From: Zarea fungicola
Taxonomy: Eukaryota > Ascomycota > Sordariomycetes > Hypocreales > Cordycipitaceae
Assembly (NCBI GenBank): GCA_900169235.1
Contig: FWCC01000185.1
Location: 1-64,000, forward strand
DNA length: 64,000 nucleotides
Direction: 5' to 3'
Part shown: one piece after another, positions 1-10,937 of the stretch
Numbering within the stretch: the first letter of the stretch is position 1
Layout of the letters: the number at the start of each line of letters is the position of its first letter
Position numbers and translations under genes: made by a program
The notes under the pieces: generated by a model
What the model saw: only the letters and a program-made list of their open reading frames with translations
Told to the model about the DNA's origin: nothing
Database searches by the model: none

Positions 1-163
1 GTTTTTTTGTCACCCACATGAGAGGGTCTTTGAATGAAAGGTTATGGTTATGGTAGGAATGGTGGGCATAAACCAGGCTGCCGTACGAGGTTTCTCAACT
101 AATTCAAAACTTGCTCAGCTTTTGTCTCCTCAAACTTCACCCAACATATCCCATCTCATCACA

Positions 164-658
164 ATGAAGGTAACTCGAACCATACCGGCTCTTGAAGATA
201 TCCTTGGCCTCAATATAGCCCCTAGCGAGCTTTTGGAAATCATACAAACACACATGCGACGCCGATTGAGCCCTCAGGAGCGGGACGTCTACCGCGGCAT
301 CACACGTACGGGCGCCCCATGGAACGTATTTTCCAAGCTCTGCAACGTCGAAACAACAGAAGACTTTATTGTTGCGCAAGAAACAGGCGCTTTTTTAATG
401 CCTGCAGACCGCCCCGGCGAAGTCTACCTCTTTGCATGTGGAAAAGGCGTAATTGCCTCGGTGGAATGGACTTGCATTAGAACTGACCCGCCTGGCGAGT
501 TGAAAGCGCCCGCGTCAGAAGAGTCTTTCCATGAGTTGAACACCAAATATAGGTTAATGCCAATTGATGAGAAGGACTGGGAGACTGTATTTCAAGAGGT
601 TGCGCAGGACTTTGCGTCGTGGATCTACGGAAGAAACGGTCAACAGGTTGAGGTATGA
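164..658 (+). CDS. Hypothetical protein, member of an adjacent paralogue pair
   Basis: An intact 164-residue frame starts at an ATG in a good fungal context (CACAATGAAG). An in-frame ATG at 44 exists, but the extra residues look like untranslated leader. I do not recognise the family. The middle part (MRRRLSPQERDVYRGIT, then a VYLFACGKGVIASVEW stretch) aligns with the next gene at 1085, which has MRRPLDAGDLELYRGIT and VYLFSPGRGLVASL at matching spacing. Both also share a C-terminal EVA(Q/E)DF(A/I)SW block. There is no obvious signal peptide, unlike the neighbour. An upstream exon beyond the left edge cannot be excluded. No catalytic motif is recognisable. Function unknown. Confidence 0.6.
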   Translation: MKVTRTIPALEDILGLNIAPSELLEIIQTHMRRRLSPQERDVYRGITRTGAPWNVFSKLCNVETTEDFIVAQETGAFLMPADRPGEVYLFACGKGVIASVEWTCIRTDPPGELKAPASEESFHELNTKYRLMPIDEKDWETVFQEVAQDFASWIYGRNGQQVEV

Positions 659-1084
659 TGTGAACCGTGGCAGCGATGGCAGCAGCCAATCTTGGTTCTA
701 CAGAGCCTTTTCGTTCCCCAAGGCCCAGATATTACCCCGTATTTAAACAATATTTACGTAAATTATGTTCGATAAAAATCTGATTGGCTGTCGTGCAGTA
801 TGCTGGCGCACTTATTATCCTTGCCAAGACTTGGCCACAATTTGGGGAGTGCATCATGAGCTGCGCTGGTGAATCACCCTTGCATACGTACGCAGGAAGA
901 ATACTACAAGAGCGCCTGTTACCCGCGGTGCCGACATACCGGATGAGGATTTACAAAATGCCGTGCAAGCCGTATAAATCGGGACTGTTTTGTATTGTGC
1001 CTTTTATCCTTTTTCACCACCCAGCAGCCACACGGTTTAAGGGCGTCCATCCAATATACCCACTGAATACGGCGATATTGCGCC
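659..1084. other. Intergenic, promoter of the secreted paralogue
   Basis: These 426 bases separate the two paralogues. I see no third gene, RNA gene or clear TATA box. A long frame over 784-1188 overlaps the next gene in a different frame and lacks coding character. Confidence 0.5.
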
Positions 1085-1612
1085 ATGCGTTCTTCAGCTA
1101 TCTCTGTTGCTCTATTCATCTCAGGGACATGTGCATTGTTCCGTGTGAGCGTGGATTCTGTGAGAGAAGAAATGCGCAGGCCACTTGACGCCGGAGACCT
1201 GGAACTATATCGCGGTATTACCTCATTCGGGAAAATGGGCATCTTTTATGACCGACTGTGGGGTGTCAAGACTGCAGAAGAATTAATCATTGCCGAACAC
1301 TACGGCACCCGAATGAGACCGTCGGACGAAAGCAATGCGGTGTATCTGTTCTCTCCAGGCCGTGGTCTTGTGGCATCACTAAATCCCGACGTCGTGTCAG
1401 ACATTGAGCGCCAAGTCGGCAGCCTAAAGACTACGGATAAAACGCTTGAATATCTGAAAGAGAGCTACCTATCCGCGGATGGCCCAAAGGGAGACCACGA
1501 GAAACTCCTGAACGAGGTGGCGGAAGATTTCATTTCGTGGTCGTCGGGATCGAATGGGTTAGAGTTGCGTCGCGCCAAATACTGCGCCACTAACGGTGTT
1601 CAATGTCCATGA
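1085..1612 (+). CDS. Predicted secreted hypothetical protein, paralogue of the upstream gene
   Basis: A single-exon frame of 175 residues. The N-terminus (MRSSAISVALFISGTCALF) has the form of a signal peptide, with cleavage likely near residues 18-20, so the mature protein of about 155 residues is probably secreted or enters the secretory pathway. From residue 30 it aligns with the gene at 164: MRRPL, LYRGIT, a TAEELIIAE block, VYLFSPGRGLVASL and a C-terminal EVAEDFISW block. Two cysteines lie near the C-terminus. The family is not recognised. The arrangement suggests local duplication followed by gain or loss of the secretion signal. A role in interaction with other organisms is only a guess. 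Confidence 0.6.
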   Translation: MRSSAISVALFISGTCALFRVSVDSVREEMRRPLDAGDLELYRGITSFGKMGIFYDRLWGVKTAEELIIAEHYGTRMRPSDESNAVYLFSPGRGLVASLNPDVVSDIERQVGSLKTTDKTLEYLKESYLSADGPKGDHEKLLNEVAEDFISWSSGSNGLELRRAKYCATNGVQCP

Positions 1613-1926
1613 TACTGATTGCAAGTTGTACGCTGGTATTCGTCCTTTTCGGCCTGCTTGGGAAGACTGTCTGTGGAATCGTCAGAGTTGCCGCGTTTAG
1701 GATCTCATAGTTTTGTTCCAGTTAATGCGAGACAGATGATGTGATGAAAATAGACGCTGTACATTTTCGAGCTATAATAAAATGGAATGAATTGGAAAGC
1801 TCACGAAATATGTACGGGGTATAGTCATGTCTCCAGACGCCAATGCTTCAACAAACTCCATGACCCAGTCGTAAACATTGAAACAGGAACAAAAATATCA
1901 ATGCAAAACTTTAGAGATTTTGCGAA
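1613..1926. other. Convergent 3' intergenic
   Basis: The short gap between two convergent genes. It is moderately AT-rich and shows AATAAA-like sequence (ATAATAAAATGG near 1775). No gene seen. Confidence 0.5.
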
Positions 1927-2777
1927 TCATGACTTCATCGCCTCCACAAACAGCTCCCTCATTCCCTTCAGCAGTACCACCAGCTCCCTCGACTCATTAA
2001 CGCGATCGAGCACCCGCTCCACGGCCTCTCGCTCCAGCTTTGGGCGGCAGTGCTTGACGTCGTAGTCTCTCGAGCTGGTGGCGAGCTCGAACCAGGCCTC
2101 GCGATCCCAGTTCTTCTCGTCAATGTGCGTGTAAATAAACTTTAATCGGTCGTCGCGGCCGGCGCCCTCAATCTTGAGACACAGGTTGGTGATCCAAAAG
2201 TCGAGCTCCGGCACGTTGAAGCGGGACTGCGCCTCCTGCTGCTGCGCGTGGACCTTTTGCGCGGCCAGCTTGGCGTCGATATCTCGCTGCGTCTGCGCAA
2301 TCTGGTCCCTCAGGGCGTCGCGCGTGGCAATGTGGTGGTCGCGCTCCGCCGAGAGGGATGCAATGGCGGCCTCCATCTCCTGCTTCTCCGTCTCTTCTTT
2401 TTCAATCGTTTGTTCGTATGTCGATGATTTGGCGTGGGCAATCTCAATGTCCCGTTTCTTCATTCGTTCATCCTCTGCGCATTGTTTGGCCGTGGTTAGC
2501 AAATGGACACCAAAAATAACAGATGGTGGAAAGGCAGCCAACCTTGTAGCTCGGCAACATCCATGCGAAATTGATTGCGTTGCTCCAATACGTGTTTGCG
2601 ACCCTGTTCGATAAAGGCGTCAAACTTTGTGGTAAATTTGGCCATGCGGTCGCGCAAGTCGTCGAAGCCAAAGTTGATGTTTGGGAGCTGGTCGACCATG
2701 GATGGCCCAACGGGGGCCATTGTTTGGCGGTTGACGCTTGCTGAAAAGGTCATGGTATTTTCGTATGCCGCAGCCAT
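1927..2777 (-). CDS. SPC25: Kinetochore protein Spc25 (Ndc80 complex)
   Basis: Two exons, complement of 1927-2474 and 2543-2777, give 260 residues. The 68-bp intron has a GTTGGC donor, GCTAAC branch site and GCGCAG acceptor, and joins AELQ to EDERMKKRD in frame. The start is the ATG at 2777 (MAAAYENTMTF). Residues from about 45 to 165 are a charged coiled coil. The C-terminal globular part begins at FNVPELDFW and carries the family's FELATSSRDYDV and RPKLE blocks. Spc25 pairs with Spc24 in the Ndc80 complex, which links kinetochores to spindle microtubules in the nucleus. Length and domain order are normal for fungi. It is divergent from RRN6. Confidence 0.9.
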
Positions 2778-3155
2778 TTTCGGCAATTAATATTTGTTTC
2801 GTCTTGCGATGCGCAGTATTTTGATAATGGAATACTACGACAGTACTGTCCTTTACGCGAACATGGTGGGGTGTCGTGTTTACTAACCTGGCGCGCGTTG
2901 CTCGGCCGACTGGCTTTGAAGACCAACGGCCTTGACGCACGTGATCTTCAACTTTATCTCACTTTCAAGACTTTCAGACTTGAATGTCACTCTGCTTCGC
3001 ACGGGTGGCCAATAAGTGACATGTTTAGAGCAAATCTGAATGTGCTAATTTTGATGAGATTCTGATTCGACACAAATTTGCCCGGTCGTTGCTCAGTATG
3101 AATATAGCAGCAACAAAACGACCCAGATCGGACCGAAAATCTTTACTCGGCCCAA
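2778..3155. promoter_or_regulatory. Bidirectional promoter region SPC25 / RRN6
   Basis: These 378 bp separate the two divergent start codons and must carry both promoters. No clear TATA box or known operator was identified. Confidence 0.5.
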
Positions 3156-6100
3156 ATGGCTGAAGCTCATGGCTTCACCGGTCACGCCTATGGCGATGCT
3201 GGAATACTAACATACCGCCTTGCCAATGAACATTCTGAGAACCATATTGGTAACCTAGAATCATCACGATATACTGAACGGGGTGAGAATTTGCTTGCAC
3301 GACCTTTTTTTCTCCGTTGGTCATCTAACATTCAGGCCAGAGCCTAGATTCTGCGCGGTTGGCGCTGCTGCACAACTCTACCAACCATCAAAGTCAACTC
3401 AGCCAGGTTCAGATTTGGTCCCCTCGCGCGCACGTCGGGAGCAGCAACGATGGCTTTTAAAGTCCCATCCGGAAGCGGCCATGGGCAATTTTTCGTATCA
3501 TGAGCTCCTCGGCGAAGAAATGTCTCGCTTCAAGACAGCAGAGACATCAAATGGGAGACCCTTATTTTCAGTCGGCACCATGCCGGCCATCACCAACCGC
3601 CAAGAATCAAACCCAGTGGCGGTTTTGGCTTCTGTGGCGGGGGAATCTGGACAATTCTTGCGGCTGGCTGTTGCCGAGCAAGCCGATTGGTACTGGGAAG
3701 AAGGCAAGGATGCCTTCCTGCAGGTTCCCGAGATTGATAGCTCACATGGCGAAAAGGAGGCTATCTGGAGTGCAGATGGCCTTCCCATTACTCAGGTCAA
3801 GTATGCAGAGGGCCTTGCGAATCAATATTACGTCCGCTGGCTGCTCGTTCAAAAACAAACATCAACGACAATTCTTCAGCCAGAGTACCATCCTACGCCG
3901 CTTCCCGAGAAAAGAGCCACTGGCAAAGCGGCACCAGATGGCTCCGTGACTCTTGTCAAGGCAAACCCGATCCTACAGCTTCATCACACCGATACTGGTG
4001 GTAATGCACACGCAGATGCAGTCTTCAGCCCTGCTGCATTTGGCCAGGACCCTTTGCTTGCCGTGATTGACGAATGTGGCTTTTGGAGTATCTGGGCTCT
4101 AATGGGAATTTCTCGTGTCGACTTGGAATCAACGCGTGTTGCCCGTCGACACTGTGGACACATCAACGACGGGCTGTTTCCCGAATTTCCCGCAAAGCAC
4201 AAATACCAGGCAGAAAATCATGGTTTGCTGGTCATATCCGAGCCAAAAGAGGCCGTGCGAGATCTGCTAAACATCGATACTCGTCGAGTGCAGAGTCGCC
4301 ATCCCCTCTCCACAGCACCAGTTCTCCTTATGTGGAATGGCGATGTACTCCAGGCTGTGGACCTACATTCGGGTGCCTTTGTGTCGCCACTGAAGAGATT
4401 TTGGGCGCCCGATGGCAGGAACAAACGCATTCTCGATGTTCAGCAAGACCCGGTCACTAAAAGTCGCGTCTTCATTTTAACTCAAGAGAGCCTCGTTTGG
4501 GCGGAAATAGAGCGAGAACAAAAGCGGCCCATTATCCTTCACACCGTGCCTCATGTTGGCATCAGTCCAAAACGACTCAAAATGGCAACATGTGCTGCGG
4601 ATGATGGTACAGTCATGGTTTTTACGAGTTCCGCGGATACGAGCCAGATGGCCGTGCACTGGTTCAAAACTGGAGGTGACGGCGGAATTGCGCGCTGGCA
4701 TCGACAAGTTAGATCCCTGCCAGAGACTGGCGCGCTTTCCACTCCTTCAGCCATTCATCAAATCAGCGTGACTCCTGTGAAATTACACATGTCTGAGGCT
4801 AGATACCCATCTGGTGTTGGGTCGAATTACAAGCGAGAGGGTGTAGAGTTCTTCCAAACCACCGTCATGTTCGAAAATCTCGGCATGCGATGCGGTATTT
4901 ACGCGACTGTATATTCGTCTGACCACGATATTCTTCTCCCATCCAAGCACACAGAAAAGTCACTGCGGAAGCAGGAACGACAGAGGAAAAAGCGACGGCA
5001 GCGATTTTTGCGTCACTTTGAGAATGCCTTTGTCCTTCCCGACGGCATGACCGAAAAGGACCTGGCTGCAGTAGTACAAGCACAAGACGAAGTCAAAGAT
5101 GAGTGGCCTGGACTAAACGAGCCAGAAATCAAGGTTTCACAGCCGACCAGGTTAAACATGGAACGAATATGCCGCACCATCGGGCGTAGCCTGGCCAAGA
5201 CGCAGCGGGCGGGGCCAAAAGGCTTGCCTCGAGATCTACTAGAAGCCATCCATGACATGTTTGAGGCGAGCGAGCCTGGAAATAGGGCACCGCTTGCAAC
5301 TTGGTATGGACCTGGTCGTTGCTTGTTAAGATATCAGCTAACATTGCTCTAGGTATCAACTTGCAGAAGCAGTAGGCGATGATGCTGAACTGGATGATGT
5401 GAACAATGGCATGGAAGCAGAGATAGAGAACCTGTTTGATGCTGTTGATGAGAACAAAATCATTGCTCAGGTCCGACGATTTCACGACAAGGAGCCAGCA
5501 GATGCATTGATTGGCTTTTCATACTTGTACGCCGAATACTCCCATTTCTGGCTCGATGACTCGGAGTCGCGGGTTTCCACTCAAGTTCAGAATGCTCGGA
5601 AAGCCTGGATTGCCGAAGTGGCGAGGAACATGCTCTTCTCCAGCTATGGTGTTCTAATCCAAGACGTCCCCGTATTTGGTTCGCAGAATTTGAACGAGTC
5701 GCAGAGAGACCAAGGCAGGGAACCACCAAGCTCAGTCCCACCGACATCGTCGCCGCGCAGCTCCCAGACGTCTGTAGAGCCGCCCGAATCAACGGTTGGT
5801 GCAGACGCAGCATTGGCAAGACTCTACTTGCTTGCGCCATCGCTTTCTTCGGCTGAAATTCCACCTTCGAAGCCTCACAATTTGCTCTCGTACTGGCCAG
5901 CCGAACGTGGTCACGACACGGACGGGTATATTTCAACGGTAGCGGTCGCTTCCGATGACAAGTTTAAGGGGGCGCGCGAGAGATTACAGAGGAAGGAGGC
6001 GAAGCGCAAGTCGCATGTGGATAAGTTCAGGCTGCAGTCAATGATGCGGCAGAGCTTGGGCCGCGACCGCGACCGTGATGACGAGATTAGAGGCTCGTCA

Positions 6101-6265
6101 CCCGGTCCTGCGCGTGTGCAAATAATGTCCAGCCAGGCATTGCCCAGCTCATCGCAAACTCAGGCACGTTCGGTGCCGCCTGTGACGATGAGCCAGCCAG
6201 TGTCTGGAGCATTTGGCGATCGCAAGAAGAAGTCGAAGCCAAAGAGAAAGAGCGGTTTTAGATAG
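3156..6265 (+). CDS. RRN6: RNA polymerase I-specific initiation factor Rrn6
   Basis: Three exons, 3156-3282, 3341-5303 and 5353-6265, give 1000 residues. The second intron (49 bp, GTATGG to CTCTAG, CAGCTAAC branch) is certain because it restores the frame at ATW-YQLAEAV. The first intron (GTGAGA donor) needs the second of two nearby AGs (GGCCAG at 3340) to stay in frame, giving TERG-EPRFCAVG. The N-terminal motif with HAYGDAG, the LLKSHPEA block, the TGGNAHADAVFSP block and the WSIW propeller segment fit the Rrn6 family. The C-terminus is Ser/Pro-rich and ends in a lysine-rich KKKSKPKRKSGFR tail. Rrn6 is part of core factor, which recruits RNA polymerase I to rDNA promoters in the nucleolus. 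Confidence 0.85.
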
Positions 6266-6553
6266 TATGGCGCTGCTCATTTTTATAAACATGCATGTAT
6301 ATATAATCATGTTGTTTAATCTTTTAAACATTAATTTAGAAGATTTAAATACGCACTAGATTCCTTCTCTTGCCGCAGTCGTACCTGCCTACCGCATGGT
6401 GGGGCATACTGCACACATGAACTTCGCAAGTGGCAAAAGCACACTTATTGTACATGTTTCATGAAAGCAAGCGTCAGGGCGTATGAAAAGAAAACAACAA
6501 GAAACTGGGACACAAACATCTAGACAGGAGTAGCTGCAGAGAAGGGAAAAGAC

Positions 6554-7352
6554 ATGTCACACTCGCACTGCCACGATGAACACGGCGGCCATGGCCATGA
6601 CCATGAGCATGACCACTCAGACGACATCACACCCGCACTGCAGTCTTCGCTGTATGAGCAGATCAACTTTGACGATATCGTAACGCTGAACGAGTCACAA
6701 CGAGACGCAGGGAAGGCCATTGTAAAGAAGACATGGGCCGAGAGGCTAGAGCTGAACCCAGAGCTGGAGAGCGATGCCGATGAGCAACTTCTCATGACAG
6801 TCCCGTAAGCATTCAACCCTCGCCTACCCTTTGGTCGCCCGGCTTCCCCAATTGTTCATGAATATAGAATATTCAAAAAGCTGGCCCAATAATTATTTGC
6901 AACCTTCTAAATAAATATCGAATTTTAGTTTTACCGCGCAGATCAAACTGCACGCCATCCTCATCCGCACATCGCCCGGCGCATGCGCCCCCAAGACACT
7001 CAAGCTCTTCATCAACCAAGAAAACCTCGACTTTGAGGCTGCCGAGGAGTCGGACCCCGTCCAGACTCTTGAGCTCTCACAGACATCTGACGTTCAAGAA
7101 ATTTCCGTCAAGCGAGCACTCTTTGGCAAAGTCCAGCGCCTGGGCCTCTTTTTCGCCGACAACTTTGGCGACGGTGACGAGGACGTCTCGCGCATCAGCT
7201 ACATTGGCTTCAAGGGCGAGTGGACACGACTGGGCAAGGCACCGACGAATATCATCTACGAGGCGGCAGCGCAGCCGGGGGATCATAAAGTCAAGGGCAC
7301 GAATGTGAATGCCATGGGCAGCGGGATTGGTGGACGGGGGCCAGGGGTCTAG
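6554..7352 (+). CDS. PITH domain-containing protein (PITHD1-like)
   Basis: Two exons, 6554-6804 and 6929-7352, give 224 residues. The 124-bp intron (GTAAGC to TTTTAG) joins LLMTVP to FTAQIKLHAIL in frame. The N-terminus has about ten histidines in residues 3-21, a feature also seen in animal PITHD1. The PITH domain (proteasome-interacting, thioredoxin-like C-terminal domain) follows, with the LNES, ESDADEQLL, YIGFKGEW and YEAAAQPGDHK blocks. No thioredoxin domain is fused to it. The family associates with proteasome or thioredoxin-like proteins, but its biochemical role in fungi is not clear. Length is typical. Confidence 0.85.
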
Positions 7353-7929
7353 ATTGCCAAGAATTTAGGGGACTGAAACGGCGGCAAATTCAATTAAATA
7401 TTACTATAGAACTTGGCAGTACAAATGCATTTATGAATGACAACGTTGGATGTTTTTTGCTGACGTAGTGAATATCGCATTTGGTGCAGGTGATTCAATC
7501 GCTAAGGCTGAACATCAGAAGGTAGTTGTCGTTGCAACTGGAAACAAAAAGGGAAAAGAAAGGAGAAATGCAAAATAAATTAACTCTTAGTTAAGTCTTT
7601 ATCAAGTTTTCTTTTTACAGGAAAAAATTATACATCAAGCGTGGTCAATATACCCAGATTACGGTTTTGGACCACTTGAAGCAGCTCATACCTGTTCTGT
7701 AACGGCCACGACAAGACGGCGTTTGCTTGAGTATCTCTACATACAACAGGTTCCATACAGCATGAATGTTGACTTGAATTTTCTGAAATAAAACATATTT
7801 TCAAAGCTTTCCCCCCATACATAATTATTTTATTTTATTTTTAACTCTTTTTGTAAAGGCAGATAGTGAGACTGACAAGCTACCAAGTGAGTGGGTCAAA
7901 GCAAGGGGCGCACGTGACTCTACGCAAAG
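7353..7929. other. Intergenic
   Basis: A 577-bp stretch between two same-strand genes with AT-rich tracts. No convincing gene or RNA. It presumably contains the 3' end of the PITH gene and the uL3m promoter. Confidence 0.5.
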
Positions 7930-9030
7930 ATGCTTCTTCGCGCCAACATTTTCAACATCTCGAAGAGCATTGCATGTAATCTACCAACGTCAATTGATTC
8001 CCCCACACAACTTCAATTGACGATGCAGCTCCGTCTACCGATACGGGTGGCCCTGCCACGGGTCACACCCGCCCGCCCCGATAGCGGCCACCGATTGCTG
8101 CTCCCCCTGACGCCGACCCGTGGCATCAAGTACGGCTGGTCAACGGCCAACCCACGCACCAAGCCCCGACGATTCAACCAGCCCAACTCGGGCCTCCCCG
8201 TCCTCACCACCGGCCCGGCCGCCGCCCTGAAGCGACGCGAGAACACGACCCCGCACCGGACGGGCGTGCTGGCGACCAAGAAGGGCATGACGAGCATGTT
8301 CATCGGCAAGGTGCGCACGGCGTGCACGGTGCTGCAGCTCGACCAGGTGCAGGTCGTCGCCAACCGCACGCGCGAGGCCAACGGCTACTGGGCGGTGCAG
8401 GTGGGCTACGGCGCCAAGCACCCGCGCGCCGTTACCAGCCAGCTCCTGGGCTACTACGAGGCCAAGGGCATCGCGCCCAAGGCGGAGCTGCACGAGTTCA
8501 AGGTCCGCGGCGCCGAAGGGCTGCTGCCCGTGGGCGTGCAGCTGCAGCCCGACTGGTTCCGCGTCGGGCAGTACGTCGACGCCCGGGCGCGGTCGCGCGG
8601 CATGGGCTTCGCGGGCGGCATGAAGCGCCACGGCTTCGCGGGCCAGGAGGCGTCGCACGGCAACTCCAAGAACCACCGCACCATTGGCACGACGGGCCCC
8701 TCGCAGGGCAGCGGCAGCCGCGTCCTGCCGGGCAAGAAGATGCCGGGCCGCATGGGCAACGAGCACGTCACGGTGCAGAACCTGAAAGTGCTCAAGGTGG
8801 ACAATGAGCTGGGCGTGGTGCTGGTGAGCGGATGCGTGCCGGGCCCCAAGGGCCGCACCATCCAGCTGCAGGACTCCAAGAAGCGCAAGGCGCCGAGCAA
8901 GCCGTTCCGCGAGGCGGCGGTGGCCCAGCTCAAGGAGAGGCATCCGGATGCCGAGACGAAGCTGCAGCAGGCGAGGGAGGCGCACTTGGAACTCAAGGAG
9001 GAGCGCAGAGCACACAATGCTGAATTATAA
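7930..9030 (+). CDS. MRPL9: Mitochondrial large-subunit ribosomal protein uL3m
   Basis: A single exon of up to 366 residues. Translation may instead begin at the in-frame ATG at 8023 (MQLRLPIRVALP), which leaves a basic, mitochondrial-type presequence. The L3 signature is clear: GMTSMF early, the KRHGFAGQEASHGNSKNHR region, and the GSGSRVLPGKKMPGRMGNEHVT region, as in bacterial-type uL3. A charged helical C-terminal extension follows. uL3m binds near the peptidyl transferase centre of the mitoribosome. The coding part is very GC-rich at third positions, which produces long antisense and alternative-frame open stretches that are not genes. Confidence 0.92.
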   Translation: MLLRANIFNISKSIACNLPTSIDSPTQLQLTMQLRLPIRVALPRVTPARPDSGHRLLLPLTPTRGIKYGWSTANPRTKPRRFNQPNSGLPVLTTGPAAALKRRENTTPHRTGVLATKKGMTSMFIGKVRTACTVLQLDQVQVVANRTREANGYWAVQVGYGAKHPRAVTSQLLGYYEAKGIAPKAELHEFKVRGAEGLLPVGVQLQPDWFRVGQYVDARARSRGMGFAGGMKRHGFAGQEASHGNSKNHRTIGTTGPSQGSGSRVLPGKKMPGRMGNEHVTVQNLKVLKVDNELGVVLVSGCVPGPKGRTIQLQDSKKRKAPSKPFREAAVAQLKERHPDAETKLQQAREAHLELKEERRAHNAEL

Positions 9031-9360
9031 AAGAACCCAAAACGGACAATGCAAGGGCCTTTTGGGACAAGGAAAATATAGAGTGTTGGGGATTGAAACA
9101 CGGGCATTCATGTAAAAACAAAACTCCTCATTTGTGAAAGCGGACTTGTTTTTTTATCATAGGTTTTTTTCACTTGTAATTATAGATGTACACATGAATT
9201 GATAACTATTGTACAGTAATTGTGTCATGGACCATTTTTCACTGGGACCTGGGGTAATTCCGACGCTTAAGCAGAGATGTTGTAAAGTTGGTTCTTTTTC
9301 CACCCTTCCCTTCCTTTCCTTTTCCCATTTCCCTTGAGAAATTTCGCTCTTTTACCTGCT
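9031..9360. other. Convergent 3' intergenic
   Basis: Gap between convergent uL3m and COA1, pyrimidine-rich near 9290-9345. No gene seen. Confidence 0.5.
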
Positions 9361-10108
9361 TTACTTGTTGAGAGCACCCTGCTGTCTGAATCCCCTCTGG
9401 ACAGGCTCCTCGCTCAGGACCGCCGCAGACGACGACGACGTCTCATCCGCCAGCAGAGCCTGGAACGGATCGCCCTCCTCGAGCAGGTCGATCCACCGGC
9501 CGTCCTCGGTGCGCAGGCTCCATTCCGACGTCTCAAACAGGCTCCGGCTCGTGGCGCGGCGGCTGGCGAAGCGCATGAGCGCCGCGCCCTTGGAGCCCTT
9601 GACGGAGAAGTTGACGTCGATGCGGCCCTGCATCTGGTTCATCTCGCCGCCGATCCAGGGGATCTGGTGCTTGAAGTAGATTTCGTCGCCGAGGATCTCG
9701 CGGGCGCGGGGCGAGGTGCGCAGCGCGTAGAGGGTCGAGGAGATGACGGGCGACGACGACTTTTGGTAGTTGAAGATGGCAAAGGACGAGGCGGCGACGA
9801 GGACGACGAAGAGGGGGAGGGTGCGGCCCCAGCGGAATCCGACCTGGGAGATGTCTACATTGGCTCCGTTAGCAAAGGGATGTTCTCGGATTGGCAGAAG
9901 CTGGGGGCGTACCTGGCAATTCGCGATCGGCTCGGCGGGACATGAGAGGTCCGTCACCAGCTTTGGGCGCGGGCGTGTTCCATCGCTTCTGGAGGGCGTT
10001 GCGGTTGCGCAGGCATGAGCGGCTGCTGCCCAGGTTGGATGCGTTTTCGGCACGGACAAGGCCTGATGTGAGGCGCTGCCGCAGCATTGATGCAGCTCTG
10101 GTGGACAT
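9361..10108 (-). CDS. COA1: Cytochrome oxidase assembly factor Coa1 family
   Basis: Two exons, complement of 9361-9854 and 9913-10108, give 229 residues. The 58-bp intron (GTACGC donor, GCTAAC branch, TGTAG acceptor) joins ELP to DISQVGFRWG. The first 60 residues are basic and serine-rich, as for a mitochondrial presequence. A hydrophobic segment at about residues 77-93 is a single inner-membrane anchor. Downstream are the family's IPWIGGEMNQMQGRIDV and VKGSKG blocks and an FETSEWSL-RTEDGRW block. Coa1 acts early in maturation of Cox1 at the mitochondrial inner membrane. The C-terminal tail is longer and more Ser/Glu-rich than in yeast. Confidence 0.85.
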
Positions 10109-10937
10109 CGTTTCGGGGTTGCGGTGCAGGTTGAACTTTTTTGGGGTTGCGAGAATCGAATGATTGTCGGAGGCTGTCGGGCGTTGAAGACCCACGCAAA
10201 CCCTGGACCACTCAGGATGCCCACAGTAGTGGCGGATGCTGCTCAGTGCGTTCAACTGGGACGTAATTAGCATGGCCAATTCATGATCTAAAAATATTTT
10301 ATTGTGCGGCAATAATAGGTTCTAGAGTTGATAAACTGACATGGTTTAATATGTACTCAACTTATGTTGCGAGACAAGAGAATTTACAGGTACTGACTGG
10401 TATCAACCAGCAGCTCTTGGAGACGAGTAAAGTGGGTGTATCAGTGTACCAGTTCGCTCCAACACACTCATAAGAGATCATAACGCATCTGTTGCACTGG
10501 TAATTGATATTTAGCAGCGATTTCAAATTTCCTTCTAGTAATAACAGTTCTTGCTGTTAAATTCATCCAAATCTGGTATGTCAACCGAGACTTAAAGCTA
10601 AGCCAGAGACTTGTCCCTGCATTGGAAGGATATCTCTTTAATACCGGTGTAATATCCGACGCCTCGTTTGAGTACTTTAATGCTGCTCCTATACTCAGCT
10701 GAGTATCAATGGCAATCAAAAATTAGAAACATGATGGGCCAGTTTGTACCTTGTACGGCTGGGCCAGCATCTACTTACACGAGCCAAGCGACTTCACAAT
10801 TAGACCTTGCCACTAAAATAGATGTCGTGTATATTCAATCCAAGGTATATATCAAGCGCTTTGAAATCTAGAAACAATGTACAGCCCAATCCTTGCATTA
10901 CTTCCATCCAGCTCCATCGTCTTTCTACTACCCGCCA
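10109..10937. other. Intergenic
   Basis: About 830 bp upstream of COA1 and downstream of the membrane-protein gene. Only short, non-coding-like open stretches are present. Confidence 0.5.

Noticed and set aside
8140..9015. 291-codon open frame antisense to uL3m and a 161-codon frame in another phase
   Set aside because: Produced by GC-rich third positions of the real gene; Ala/Arg/His-rich translation with no domain.
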